Below, in pieces: positions 43,386 through 54,205 of a stretch of DNA of 64,000 nt. A program made the translations under genes and the position numbers. Where the stretch lies: positions 2,682,001-2,746,000 of the forward strand of contig BSBM01000636.1 in NCBI GenBank assembly GCA_027924585.1, written 5' to 3'. Every line of letters starts with the position of its first letter. Positions within the stretch are counted from its first letter, which is position 1. The notes under the pieces are model-generated. The model searched no databases. It was not told the origin of the DNA and saw only the letters and a list, made by a program, of their open reading frames with translations. Source of the DNA: Larix kaempferi. Taxonomy: Eukaryota > Streptophyta > Pinopsida > Pinales > Pinaceae.

Positions 43386-43958
43386 TGTTAATTTTTCGAT
43401 AAATGCATTCAAACATTATCTAGGATCCTATTAAGAGAATAAAAAGCACAACATAACAATCATAAACACAAGAGACACAGAGTTTCCTCGGGGAAAACCA
43501 AGAAGGTGAAAAACCCTATAACTTCCTCAGAGATAGAATAAGCCACAATACAAGATCACAATGATCAAACCCAAGATAGATAACTCCAGCAACTACTCCT
43601 CCTCCACTTGTGCGCACTCCTCTCTCAACTAATGCGAGTTGGATGAGTGAGTGAATGAATAGAATGAGACACACTCACTCTCTATTTATACACTGATTTG
43701 ACCTGCCAATAACCTAACAGGGTTGACCTCCCAAGGAGGTCTAATAATCCAACCACATAACTCAACTAGGGCCGACCCCACACTGGTGGTCTAATAACCC
43801 ATCAAATATAAGGTCCCACACTTGCAACACTTGTGACACTTACAAATACAAATGACGACACTTCTAATTGGAGGAATAATACATCTCCATCATACATATA
43901 ACAAAGTACAAGTGTAATACATAGAAGTATATATTCTGAAGTTACAAATACATCAACA
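43386..43958 (-). mobile_element. Element C 5' LTR
   Basis: It is 573 bp and begins TGTTGATGTATTTGTAAC on the minus strand. It carries a TATA box (plus tatttata, 43683-43690). Confidence 0.93.
43683..43690 (-). promoter_or_regulatory. TATA box in element C 5' LTR
   Basis: The minus strand TATAAATA lies in the same LTR position as 47996-48003 in element A and would set the element transcript start about 30 bases on. Confidence 0.55.
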
Positions 43959-43963
43959 GGTGT

Positions 43964-45558
43964 AGTATTTGGGTCACATTATTTCAACATAGGGTATTGC
44001 AGTTGATCCGAATAAGATTGAAGCCATCATGTATTGGCCTTCTCCAAGGAATGCAGCAGATGTTAGATATTTTATGGTCCTTGCTGGTTACTACATGAGG
44101 TTCATTGAAGGCTTCTCCAGGATTTCCCATCCAACCACTTCATTGCAAAGGAAGGACATCAAATTCACATGGTATGAAAAATGTGAAAGAAGTTTCCAGC
44201 AGTTAAAGGAACTACTTACTAGTGCAACTATTTTGAAGATTCCATATCCAAGTAAGGAGGATTTTGTAATATGCATTGATGCTTGCATTGAGGGACTCGA
44301 TGGAGTGCTAATGCAAAAAGGGTTTGTAATTTTTTATCAGTCAAGGAAGATGAAGGAGCATGAAAGGAACTATGACACCCATGACTTAGAGCTAGCAGCC
44401 ATAGTTCACGCTCTCAAGAGATGGAGGCATTATCTCTTGGGAAGAAGATTTGAGCCCAGAACTAATCATATGAGTTTAAAATACGTGTTTGACCAGCCAA
44501 ATCTGAATGCAAGGAAAACCAGATGGATGGAGTTTTTTTATGAGTTTGATTTCGAAAATAAGCATGTCAAGGGTAAGGAGAATAAGGTTGTTGATGCACT
44601 CAGCAGGAAATTCCATATTGCAGCAATAAGTAGGTGTGAGTCAGACTTGAAGGCAAGAATTTTAGAGGCTCAAGATAGTGATGAAGTCTACCTTCAGATT
44701 AAAAAGAAATTGCAGCAGAATGTTATAGAAGAAAAGTATGCAAGATATCAGCTGGGTGAGGATAATGTTCTCATTTATCAAAACACCAGACTGTACATTT
44801 CAAACAGTTCAGGTTTGAAGAAGTTGGTGATGGATGAGATACATCAAAGACCATACTTAAGACGCCTAGAATATCATAAGACTATAACAGCAACAAGGAA
44901 GCAGTACTTTTGGCATGGTATGAAGAAATACATAGCTGAGTACATTGCTAGATGTCAGAAGTGTCAACAAGTCAAGGCAGAGCATCAACATCCTGTAGTA
45001 TTTTTGCAACCATTGCCCATTCCAGAATGGAAGCGGGAAGTGATTTCTATAGATTTTATAACAGGGTTTCCTATGAAAGTGAAAAGACATGATTCAATCA
45101 TGGTAGTGGTGTACAAGCTATCAAAGGTAGCTCATTTCATTTCAGTCAAGTCCACTCACAAGGCCAATGACATCGCAAATATCTTCATGAGAGAGATATT
45201 CAGATTGCATGGATTTCCCAAGGAAATAGTTTCAGATCGTGACACGAAGTTCACATCCAATTTTTGGAAAGGATTGTTCCAGGAATTAGGAACTAAGTTG
45301 AGTTTCAGTACAGCCTATCATCCTCGGACGGATGGTCATACTAAGAGAGTAAATCAGATTCTTGAATATATGTTAAGGATATATGTGATGGACAAGCCAT
45401 CTAAGTGGGAAGACTATTTACACTTGGTAGAATTTGCCTACAACAATGGACATCAAGCATCATTGAAGATTAGTCATTTTGAATTGTTGTATGGTAAAGG
45501 ATGCAAAACTCCAGTGAGCTGGGACAACCCAGTGAATAGAGTAGTGCTTGGACCATAA
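43964..45558 (+). pseudogene. Element B RT end, RNase H and integrase core
   Basis: It continues the RT after element C: YLGHIIS, stop, [12 protein letters not shown], then ATG 44029 and a 509-codon open frame. RNase H follows ([57 protein letters not shown]). The usual D of TDH is N here. The H2C2 finger (H-x-H...CQKCQQ) and integrase core ([36 protein letters not shown]) follow. The catalytic Glu of TERVN is Lys. The frame is the longest in the window yet has lost key residues in two enzymes. Confidence 0.92.
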
Positions 45559-46130
45559 ATGATTAAGGAGATGGAGCAAGAGATTGTGAATATCAGGCAG
45601 AATTTGAAGGCAACACAGGACAGGCAAAAGAGTTATGTAGATATGAAAAGAATGCAAAAGGAATTTCAGATTGGGGATCATGTCTACTTGAGAGTGAAAC
45701 CAAGAAAGAGTTCCCTGAAGTTGGGGAGTTGTGCCAAGATAGAACCAAGATATTGTGGGCCATTTGAAATCCTTATAGGATAGGGCCAGTTGCATATAGG
45801 ATTGCATTTCCTGATAACATGAAAGTTCATAATGTTTTCCATGTATCTTTGCTTAAGAAATATGTACATGATTCTAATCATATCATTGATTGGCATGTGA
45901 TACAGGTGGAACCAAAGGGAGAGTTCCAGGTGGAGCCTATATGCATCCTCGACAGGAAGGTTACCTTTCTCCAGAACTGGGCCATAGGGAAGGTAAAGGT
46001 GCAATGGAAGCACCTTATCCCTAAAGAGGCCACGTGGGAGCTGGAGGATGCCATGAAAGAGGCATTCCCATTTTTGTTCAGTTTTGAGAACACCGAGGAC
46101 GGTGTTATTTTAAGGGAGAGGGAGTTGTAA
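45559..46130 (+). pseudogene. Element B integrase C-terminus (GPY/F) and chromodomain
   Basis: The first frame (to 45783) has GDHVYLRVKPRKSSLK and YCGPFEIL, the GPY/F module of chromovirus integrases. A frameshift leads to frame 45819-46130 with VFHVSLLKKYV and then the chromodomain ILDRKVTFLQNWAIGKVKVQ, WKHLIPKEATWELEDAM. Chromodomains guide insertion to marked chromatin. The stop TAA (46128-46130) lies within the first five bases of the LTR. Confidence 0.9.
46111..46125 (+). promoter_or_regulatory. Element B polypurine tract
   Basis: aagggagagggagt lies directly before the 3' LTR and also encodes the last residues of the pol frame. Confidence 0.75.
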
Positions 46131-47723
46131 TACCCCATTTTTCCCTTGATGTTATTTGGCTTCAATGTAAAGACTATGTATATATGCAGTGTGTGTATTT
46201 TCTGTAGTGTGGAGCTCAAGGCAAGGCCCCACTAGTGGATGTTAAGGTTATTTCTTAGGCAAGTATTTGGACAGTTTGATTATTCATGGGATGTTAAGCC
46301 ATGAAGGAATGTAAATGATGTAATTATTATTATTAATGAATAAATAACCAAGAAGCTGGCTAAGGAGGCAACTAATGAGAAGGGGCCACATGTATCCACT
46401 AGGGAGAGGTGAGGGGGTTATGGGATTAGTTTCCCATGTTGCCACATGTCCGACTGTGAACCCGTTTGAACTCCCTGTTGACATTAATGCGGTTGCAGAG
46501 GGTAGTTGAGAACCCTATTGCTGAAACTGATGGAGTATGGAGCATGCCAGCAATTTCGTATGGAAGGGCATGGCTCTGGTTTCGTGTCCTAGAAGACACT
46601 CAACGCCTGGAAACTCGCGGAGTTTGTTTGACTAACCATTTGTGGGAGGAAATAGGGGTTATTCATTCATGATCCATCGACCCGTCTAGAGAGAGCTTGT
46701 CCATACATAACTGCAGACTGAGAACCAGTCGTAGAAGCCTGAAGAAATTTGTGTTTTCCCTGCGTAAAAGAAATACTAGAGAGATGTTGTTATCCATGAA
46801 AACGGTGTGCGTGAATCCATTCTATTCGTGATAGAGTGGTAAGATCCTGGGAGGAATATAGAAGCCTGAATAGTGTAGAGAAATCCGTGAGAACCTGGGA
46901 ATCGGATCACCCGGAGTAGATTGCGGAACAGAGCCCTGTCTGCAAGTCTAGAACGAATATATTTGTTGAACTGGGGAAGAAGGTTGGGTTGCTTGATAAA
47001 CCAAGTGAAGGACAAAATATCATAGAACTAGCGACCGGACCTTTATATGCCCATCCTGGCATGGCACTGGAAGGGAAGAGGCCTTGAGGGACTGTGGAGC
47101 AGAGAAGAGGGTCTTCCTTGTGTTAGATGTGGTAGGTAATGTGGGTTCCAGGTCGGCTAAGTGTTGAGATGCCTGCAGCTCTATGGTTGAGCTCACTGGC
47201 TTAGCAATGCCTCCCTTGTTGTCCCTATTCACCTAATAAACCCACTGTTGGTTTTCTTAGCATGATCAACTAGTCTGGTATGCTTGATAAACCCAACTGC
47301 AAGCTGGCTTGGCATGACCTTGTTATTGGTATGCCTGATAAACCCACTGTAAGTTGGCTTAGCATGATCAGTTAGTCTGGTATGCTTGATAAACCCAACT
47401 GCAGGCTGGCTTGGCATGACCCTGTTATTGGTATGCTTGATAAACCCAACTAGAAGTTGGCTTAGCATGACCTATATGTCCCTGAATGCTTGATAAACCC
47501 ACTGTAGGTTGGCTTAGTATGGGTAGGTTCCCTGGAATATATGCTTGATAAAACCAACTACAGATTGGCTTAACATTGGGATGGAACCTTGACTGTGAGA
47601 GAACCTGATAGCCCTCCTTAGTGGATACACGGAACAGCTTAGGGGTGATCTCTTAGCTAAAAGAGTACAGTCTGGACAGAGATCTAAGGTTGGGTGGAAC
47701 GTTGCTCTCACTTAGCCAGTTGT
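46126..47723 (+). mobile_element. Element B 3' LTR, left part
   Basis: It starts TGTAATACCCC and matches 21122-21754 except for about 0.6 kb (46242-46868) missing there. It ends where element A inserts (…cagttgt). Confidence 0.88.
47229..47585. repeat. Array of hairpin-forming ~45-bp units in element B LTR
   Basis: About eight copies of tgcttgataaacccaactg plus ggctggcttggcatg, with alternate units shorter. Several contain a perfect stem such as ccaac/gttgg around a five-base loop, with atgc/gcat outside it. The 5' LTR carries the equivalent at 21615-21754 and 32473-32670. Confidence 0.8.
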
Positions 47724-48304
47724 TGTTGATGTATTTGTAACTTCGGAAGATATTCACTTGTATATTACATTTGTATTTTATTGTATCCCCAACGGAGATG
47801 TATTATTCCTCTGATTGGAAGTGTCGTCATTTGTATTTGCGAGTGTCACAAGTTACATTGTAAGTGTCGTAACTTATATTTGATGGGTTATTAGACCACC
47901 TGTGTGGGGTCGGCCCTATATGAGTCATGTGGATGGGTTATTAGGCTTCCTTAGGAAGTCGGCCCTGTTAGGGTTAAAGGAAAGTTAAGTTGTTGTATAA
48001 ATAAAGAGTGTGTCTCTCTCATTTGAGTCATTCACTCACTCATCCAACTTGCATAGTTGAGAGAGAGGAGTGCGCACAAGTGGAGGAGGAGTAGCTGCTG
48101 GAGAATCTATCTTTTGGGGATTGATCTTTGTGATCTTTGTATTGGGGCTTATTCTATCTCTAAGGAATTTGCGGGGTTTTTCACCTTCTTGGTTTTCCCC
48201 GGTGAAATGCTTTGTATTCATTGTCTCTTGTGATTGTTATGCTGTGTTTTTTATTCTCTTAGTGATCCTAGATAATATTGAATGAAATTATTCAAAAATT
48301 AACA
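47724..48304 (+). mobile_element. Element A 5' LTR
   Basis: TGTTGATGTATTTGTAAC to aaaaattaaca, 581 bp, about 95 percent like 57109-57690 by eye. Confidence 0.93.
47996..48003 (+). promoter_or_regulatory. TATA box in element A 5' LTR
   Basis: tataaata, followed by a pyrimidine-rich start-like ctctctcatttg about 25 bases on. The same box lies at 57381-57388 in the 3' LTR. Confidence 0.6.
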
Positions 48305-48316
48305 TGGTATCAGAGC
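48305..48316 (+). promoter_or_regulatory. Element A primer-binding site (initiator tRNA-Met)
   Basis: TGGTATCAGAGC directly abuts the 5' LTR and is an exact match to the usual plant site. Confidence 0.9.
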
Positions 48317-48900
48317 GGTACTAAGAAGAAGACACTGTGCAGCTGCGGAACCTAGGGATTCTTAATTTTTGGGTTTCTCTCCACAGTTCATCAAAGGCAG
48401 GAGGCTATATTGACTCTCCTAGCAAGGGCGCATCTTTCTGTCGAGACAGAATTCAATTCTAAGCATTTTCAGTTTTTGGCCTGTCATTAGTGCAAGAAAT
48501 TAGGGTTTCGGAGAAACTTGGAATTTTTGGAATCTGAGACCATGGCTAGATGCTCCTCAGAAAAATCGAAGTTTAGAGACCAATATTGAACTTTTTGGTT
48601 GGGCAAAACCCCGGGCACTTTCAAACCCTAGTTCGGTATTTTGACCAGAAAACCAAAAATTGTAGATCCGAAAGTTTCAAAGTCAATTTTGAGGGGTCAA
48701 ATTTTGCAGATTTCAAAATTGAAGTATACCAGCTCGATCAGCTCAGCAAGGCGCATCTGTCCATCCAATCAGAAGTTTGAAATTCAAAGTTTAAATTTTT
48801 AAGGTTTCTCTGACAAACCCTAATTTAGCTCTAGATCCAGTTTCAGCAAATCAAGTGGTAAGACCTAAATCTTTTATTTCCATTTGAGTTTCTCATTAAT

Positions 48901-49749
48901 ATGTATCACCACACCAAGCTCGAGGATAATCTTGAAGGAGCTGATAACTTCCGAACATGGAAGTATAGGATTGGGTTAATCCTATAAGAGAATGAATTGG
49001 ACACCTACATAAGTGAAGAAGTTCCAGTTCCAGAGGGAGATGAGGCTAAGGCCTTACATAAGAAGAACTTGTTCAAGGAAAATAGAATCATTGCTGATTC
49101 TATCAAAGACCACCTCATACCCCATGTGTCTTCCCTAAAGACACCTAAGGAGATGTTTGACTCCTTGACCAAGTTGTTTGAAGGAAAGAATATAAATCAG
49201 AAGATGACACTGCAGAACCAATTGAAAGGGGTAAATATCCAGAATGGAGAGACCATCCAGTCCTGCTTTACCAAGGTCTCTCAAATCAAAGAACAACTTG
49301 AAGTTGTGGATGAAGTAGTGGAGAATGGAGAAATTATGATGACCGCATTGAATGGCCTACCTAGGCCATGGGACTCGTTCATCCAAGGTATCTGTGCAAG
49401 AAAGAAATTGATCTCTTTCAGTAGACTGTGGGAGGAATGTTCACAAGAAGAAGCTAGACTTGTGGCCTGAGAAGAAAAGATGGGAAATGAAGATCAAGCT
49501 CTCACAGCACACACCAAGAGAAGTAAGTTTAAGAGGGAGCAACCTCATCAAAAGAAATCTTCTCACCACCATCAAAGAGAGAAGAAAGATCTGAGATGCT
49601 TCACATGTAATGAGAAGGGACACTTTGCCTCAGAATTTCCCAAGAGAAGAAAAGACTTCAACAACAACAACAAAAAAAGAGCAACAAGAAGAGATATCAT
49701 GCTCATGCTGTTGAGGATGATGAACCTCCCAGGAAGAAGACTAAGGTAG
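48901..49749 (+). pseudogene. Element A Gag with damaged zinc knuckle
   Basis: ATG 48901 starts MYHHTKLEDNLEGADNFRTW. A TAA near 48987 interrupts it, then IIADSIKDHLIPHVSSLKTP and LNGLPRPWDSFIQGICARKK follow to a TGA at 49468. The next frame (49480-49749) has CFTCNEKGHFASEFPKR, where the last Cys of the knuckle is Phe. The paralogue in element C keeps that Cys. Confidence 0.88.
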
Positions 49750-49789
49750 AAAGTGAAGACTCTTCAATTGATGAAGAGTACATTCTAAT

Positions 49790-50480
49790 CTCTGCTATCA
49801 CAGGTACTGTTACACATGGGTGTAATGATTGGCTTATTGATAGTGGGGCTTCCAAACATATGATGGGATTTAAAGAATCTCTTATGGACCTATCTGAACA
49901 TGAGTCACCTCGTAAGGTGAAACTTGGGGATGACTATCAATACCCTATAAAAGGAAGTGGTGAAGCCTCCTACAAGTTAGACTCTGAGAAGTCTTTAAAG
50001 ATGAAAGATGTTCTATATCTACCTGGACTCAAGAAGAATCTTCTCTCCATATCATATTTGGATGCAAAGGGGATGAGAGTTGCATTTTTGGATGGCCAAG
50101 TACTTGTGTGGCCAAAAGGTAATACCATAGATGATGCAGTAGTGATTGGAGAGTAAGAGGGAGGATTGTACAATTTAAAGGGACAACCTAAACATGCCAT
50201 GGTACATGAATCCATGGAGCCAAGTGAACTTTGGAATAGAAGGCTTGCACATGTGCACTATAGAGCACTACCAATTGCAAGAAAAGTAGTAGAAGGTCTT
50301 CCTGAAATCCAATCAAAGCATGAAGGTGTTCGCAAAGGATGTGCAAAAGGAAAGAACACAAAGAAGGCATTTCCAATGAGTGAAAGCAAGGCAAAAGGAA
50401 TCTTGGAGATTATCCACTCCGATGTATGCGGTCCGATGTCATCCAGTTCTCTGAGTGGCCTTGATAGAAAACCAAACTGA
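49790..50480 (+). pseudogene. Element A protease and pre-integrase region
   Basis: WLIDSGASKHMMGFKESL (about 49830) is the protease site, followed in frame 49860-50156 by LGDDYQYPIKGSG, KMKDVLYLPGLKKNLLSI. After a stop comes LWNRRLAHVHYRALPI, KGCAKGKNTKKAF and IIHSDVCGPMSSSSLSG, then the frame ends at 50480. The first catalytic Asp of integrase is present, but a deletion follows. Confidence 0.85.
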
Positions 50481-51135
50481 TAAGAAGATTAAGACCTTTA
50501 GATCCGACAATGGCGGAGAGTTCACTTCAGGAGACTTCAAGAAGTTAGACAGATAATCCAGGAAGCAAAGATCAAGAGGGAGCACACTCCAGCAGTTCCT
50601 GCAAGGAAGCAAAGATTGAGAGGGAGTCCACCCTACAACCAAACAAAGATAAGTATTTGAATTGTCATTTCTTATTACTTAAATGATGTTTTTCATTCAT
50701 GTACATACTTATGTTCCTAGATTTAGGATGTCCATTATGCATATTAGAAAAGTTGCATTAATGAACAAGATACTACTAATGTAAGAGTAATGGGTAAGTG
50801 GCCTATGGTACTATACAACATTCCATTGCTACTTATCTAGAATGAAACCTCTTTGCTGACATGTTGGGAGTAGTGCACACTCTTAACAATGTTCTTGTAG
50901 AGATGGAAGGCATCTAGAAAGTTACTGTATGAATATGGGATATGGATGAATGTTGTATTGAAGCATTGGCTAAGATAATTGCATGACTATAAGACAAATT
51001 TCCTTATGTGTAAGAATTTGTTCTGAAAACTATGAGAAGTTTCTAATCATGCAATTGAATTTGACTTATAGGAAATATCGTGTACAATCACCTACAAAAG
51101 AAGGACAACGACATTTTTTCCAGCAACATTTTTAC
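50481..51135 (+). other. Element A: integrase remnant replaced by unassigned DNA
   Basis: A remnant of the FRSDNGGEFTSGDFKKL block is at 50490-50550, then two copies of ggaagcaaagat(c/t)aagagggag. From about 50650 to 51135 the sequence matches nothing in element C. Its beginning (agataagtattt... ttaaatgatg) loosely resembles element B LTR near 32830. The usual C-terminal two thirds of integrase are gone. Confidence 0.55.
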
Positions 51136-51975
51136 TACCTATTGAAGACAATGAAGAACCAAGAGTACCCAGAATACAAGACACCACCATGAACGAAGCA
51201 ATTCCAGAAGAGGATCGTGAAATAGAAGATCCACAAGAACCTGTAGATCCACCCCGTGAGAAGAACTCTCACAAGAGGAAACCAACATGGGCTAGAGAGC
51301 TCATCCAAGATGCAGAAGGCATGGTATTCCAGAGGAGGAACACAGAGAAAGAAAAAGGACAAGGTCACACACCAGATATGTTGCCTTAATCTATGACATA
51401 ATGAAAAAGAACGTTCCAGTTATGAAGAAGCAACAGAAAAGAAAGAATGGAAGGATTCCATGGTTGAGGAATACCAGTCGATCATGAAGAATGATGTTTG
51501 GGATGTGGTCCCAAGACCAGAAGGGAAGCCTGTTGTGACTTTCAAGTGGATCTACAAGATCAAGCATGCTGCAGATGGTAGCATAGAGAAATACAAGGCA
51601 AGGTTTGTGGCTCGTGGATTCTCCCAGAAAGAAGGGATAGATTATGAAGAGACTTTTGCACCTGTAGCCAGATACACTTCCATTAGAACAGTACTTCCTC
51701 TGGTTGTAGTAATGAAGTGAAAGATACACCAGATGGATGTCAAGACAGCTTTCTTGAATGGTTTAGTCGAAGAGGAAGTATATGTGGAGAAGCCACTCGG
51801 TTTTGAGAGACATGACAGGGATTCATATGTGTGCAGGTTAAAGAAATCCTTGTATGGCTTGAAGCAAGCACCCAGGACATGGTACCGTAGGATAGACAGC
51901 TTCCTATTTAGTTTGGGATTTACCAAGAGTAAAGCAGATTCAAACCTTTACTACAAGGTTGAGGAAGGAAATCCA
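51136..51975 (+). pseudogene. Element A reverse transcriptase, N-terminal part
   Basis: The frame has [40 protein letters not shown], a TGA at 51718 in place of Trp, then HQMDVKTAFLNG and SLYGLKQAPRTWYRRIDSF. Element E interrupts it at 51976, just before the YVDD motif. Confidence 0.9.
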
Positions 51976-52709
51976 TGTGAAAATCCTCACAGCAGATCTA
52001 AGAGATGATGTATACCTCACAAGAGAATGATTATGATTAAGCAAGAAAATAGAAGAAGAGTGGTCAATACAGTATAATGAGCAACAGAATAATATGGTAC
52101 AGTAGAACTCGGATAGAAGCAATAATACTTCACACACACCAATTAATTAATCACAGTATGGACAAATAAATAGTACAATGCATGAGGAATTCGAATGCCT
52201 AAGGTGGCAATTTGAATTAGCCTTCATGGAGTGATCAAAATATCACTAGAGTGTCATCGGAGCACAACTAGGTGTCCTCATGATCATCGGAGCACAACTG
52301 GAAGTCTTCATCATCATCAGTGGAGTCTTCAATGCTCAAGTAACTGTCAACCATCAGTCAAACTGAGTCTGGTAGGTGTAACTGAGTGTAACTGAGTGTA
52401 ACTGAGTGTAACTAACTATAACTAAGTGTAACTAAGTGTAACTAAGTGTAACTGAGTGTAACTGAGTGACAACTAGATTGGTAGGTGAAGAAGGGCGAGT
52501 TGCTTCCTAAAATCAAGGAAGAAGGGCGCATTAAGCAACTAGAGGGCTAAAACTGAATAGTGAGAAGCTCCTGGGGGTTGGCTAACTGAGGGCTAGGTGT
52601 TGGACTGATGACTGGGATGCATGCAAACCCTAGAAGTGCATACATGACTGAAAATGTAAATGATCAAAATACTGGTGGGACTAGGATGGAGTATAGGAAT
52701 ATCCTAACA
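51976..52709 (-). mobile_element. Element E 3' LTR
   Basis: 734 bp. It contains a gtgtaactga 10-bp repeat at about 52376-52470. Confidence 0.92.
52376..52470. repeat. gtgtaactga/a 10-bp repeat in element E LTR
   Basis: About nine head-to-tail copies of gtgtaactgagtgtaacta type. The other LTR has the same array at 54606-54690 with gactgtaact variants. Confidence 0.85.
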
Positions 52710-52723
52710 CCCCCCCTTAATCC
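52710..52723 (-). promoter_or_regulatory. Element E polypurine tract
   Basis: The plus strand cccccccttaatcc gives GGATTAAGGGGGGG on the minus strand, directly before the 3' LTR. Confidence 0.8.
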
Positions 52724-53252
52724 ATCCTGGGCCCTGGTAACTAAGACCAAAGGTCACCCAATACAATGAATAATAACAATCAATAAACCAAGGAAGTGGG
52801 AAAATTTCATGGGAAACATACCCCCTCCTCAAAAAATAAACTGTAAGGCACACATAAAAATAAATGCTCCAAAATCAAACAGGTGTGATGCTTGGTCATA
52901 TGTCTGGAGGTATCTTCTTCTTGGGAAGAAGTGGATCATCCTCAAAAAGCATGTGCTTGTACTTGCTCTTCAGATCGAATGTGATGAGAACAAATCCAAT
53001 AGTATAAGAATGATCCTTGAACCTGTGATTCAAATCAGCTGAGGTAGGATCAAATTTTTGAATGTGCATATAGTCCTTTGTCTTCTCCTTCGAACCACCA
53101 TGGGTGAGATTATGCCAAAAAGAACTATTACATGTTTGCTTGAAATCAAAATCAGATTTAAGACTTAAAAAACAATTTCTTGAGATCTCCTTTGAACCAG
53201 CAGGGGTGAGATCAAAACTATCATATGCATGAGAAATTATCCCAAGCAGTAA

Positions 53253-53981
53253 TTACTTAGAACCCAAATTAGATACAAGACTTGAATCATGGTTTCTTGA
53301 GATCTCCTTTGAACCATGAGAGGTGAGATCAAAACCAGTAGATGCATGATAAATTATCCCAAGCGAATGGCAATGGCCATATTCTTCAATGACCTTCTGA
53401 AAGCATGGAATTATGATCATATAGTAGTATAAAAGAGGATTTAGCTGGAGAGGAGCGAATGCATTACCTTCAAAATCTGTTTTGACCTCCAAAATAATCA
53501 TGTGATCATGATGCAAACCAACAAACTCTGGTGCAAGAGAGGATTTAGGACCTTCTACAATATCTAGAGTGTGATCTAGCACAGAAAGAGAAGAAAGTTT
53601 GAGCATGAGAGTAGAATCTGCAAGTTCTTTGTCAACAACTTCAATATGAGATGATATTGGTGCATGATCTGAGAGACCATCAAGAGGAGCGAATGCATCA
53701 CTTTGTTTTCTTTCGAATGGGTTGGGACCAAGTCCTTCATTCTCTCTGCCAAATTTTCCATCCAGGTGAGCCCATATCTCTTTTGGAGTCCATAACTCCT
53801 TTGGAGTTTCAACACCATTACAGTATTTGAATTGGAATCTTTGGCGTGCAAACAAAGAAAACATTATTGCTTCAAAGTGCATGTCACTTTTATTTAACCA
53901 GTCAATCTTCTCTTCAGGGGATTCAAACTCTCTTTCAAAATAATAATCAAAAAGATCATGGATCTTCAAGTCTGCTATCAT
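53253..53981 (-). pseudogene. Element E Gag-like protein (242 aa)
   Basis: Just upstream of the ATG the frame is open and reads PLDPLNYDEWKPRMIADL, the typical start of a copia Gag domain (N-Y-x-x-W-x-x-x-M-x-x-x-L). It is followed by DWLNKSDMHFEAIMFSL and PKEIWAHLDGKFGREN. The remaining 150 residues have no recognised domain and no zinc knuckle. A stop lies four codons after the likely original ATG (MHS, then TGA). With no protease, integrase or RT, the element must have been moved by another copia's enzymes. Confidence 0.65.
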
Positions 53982-54193
53982 TCTTGGTTTCCATTCATCA
54001 TAGTTGAGTGGATCAAGAGGAGTAATTCCTCATGAATGCATAGAAGCTGTAGAAGACCTACAAAAACAATATAGAATAACTGCAACTGCTACTGCTACAA
54101 AAATGCAGAAACTGTTGCAACTGCTACACTCGAAATATTGGTAATAACCTGCAAAAAACTCTCCAGAATGGAGATAAACAATACTCTCAACAT

Positions 54194-54205
54194 GCTCTGA
54201 TACCA
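54194..54205 (-). promoter_or_regulatory. Element E primer-binding site (initiator tRNA-Met)
   Basis: The plus strand gctctgatacca is the exact reverse complement of TGGTATCAGAGC and touches the LTR. Confidence 0.88.

Larger units (their letters stand above)
36766..43958 (-). mobile_element. Element C: Ty1/copia element inserted in element B reverse transcriptase
   Basis: Both flanks read ggtgt (36761-36765 and 43959-43963), a perfect 5-bp TSD. Removing the insert rejoins the gypsy RT in frame (QEKV, stop, YLGH). On the minus strand the order is 5' LTR (43386-43958), primer site, gag, protease, integrase, RT, RNase H, a repeat-rich 3' region, polypurine tract, 3' LTR (36766-37320). Integrase before RT is the copia order. 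LTRs look about 94 percent alike by eye, so the insertion is old but younger than B. Confidence 0.93.
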
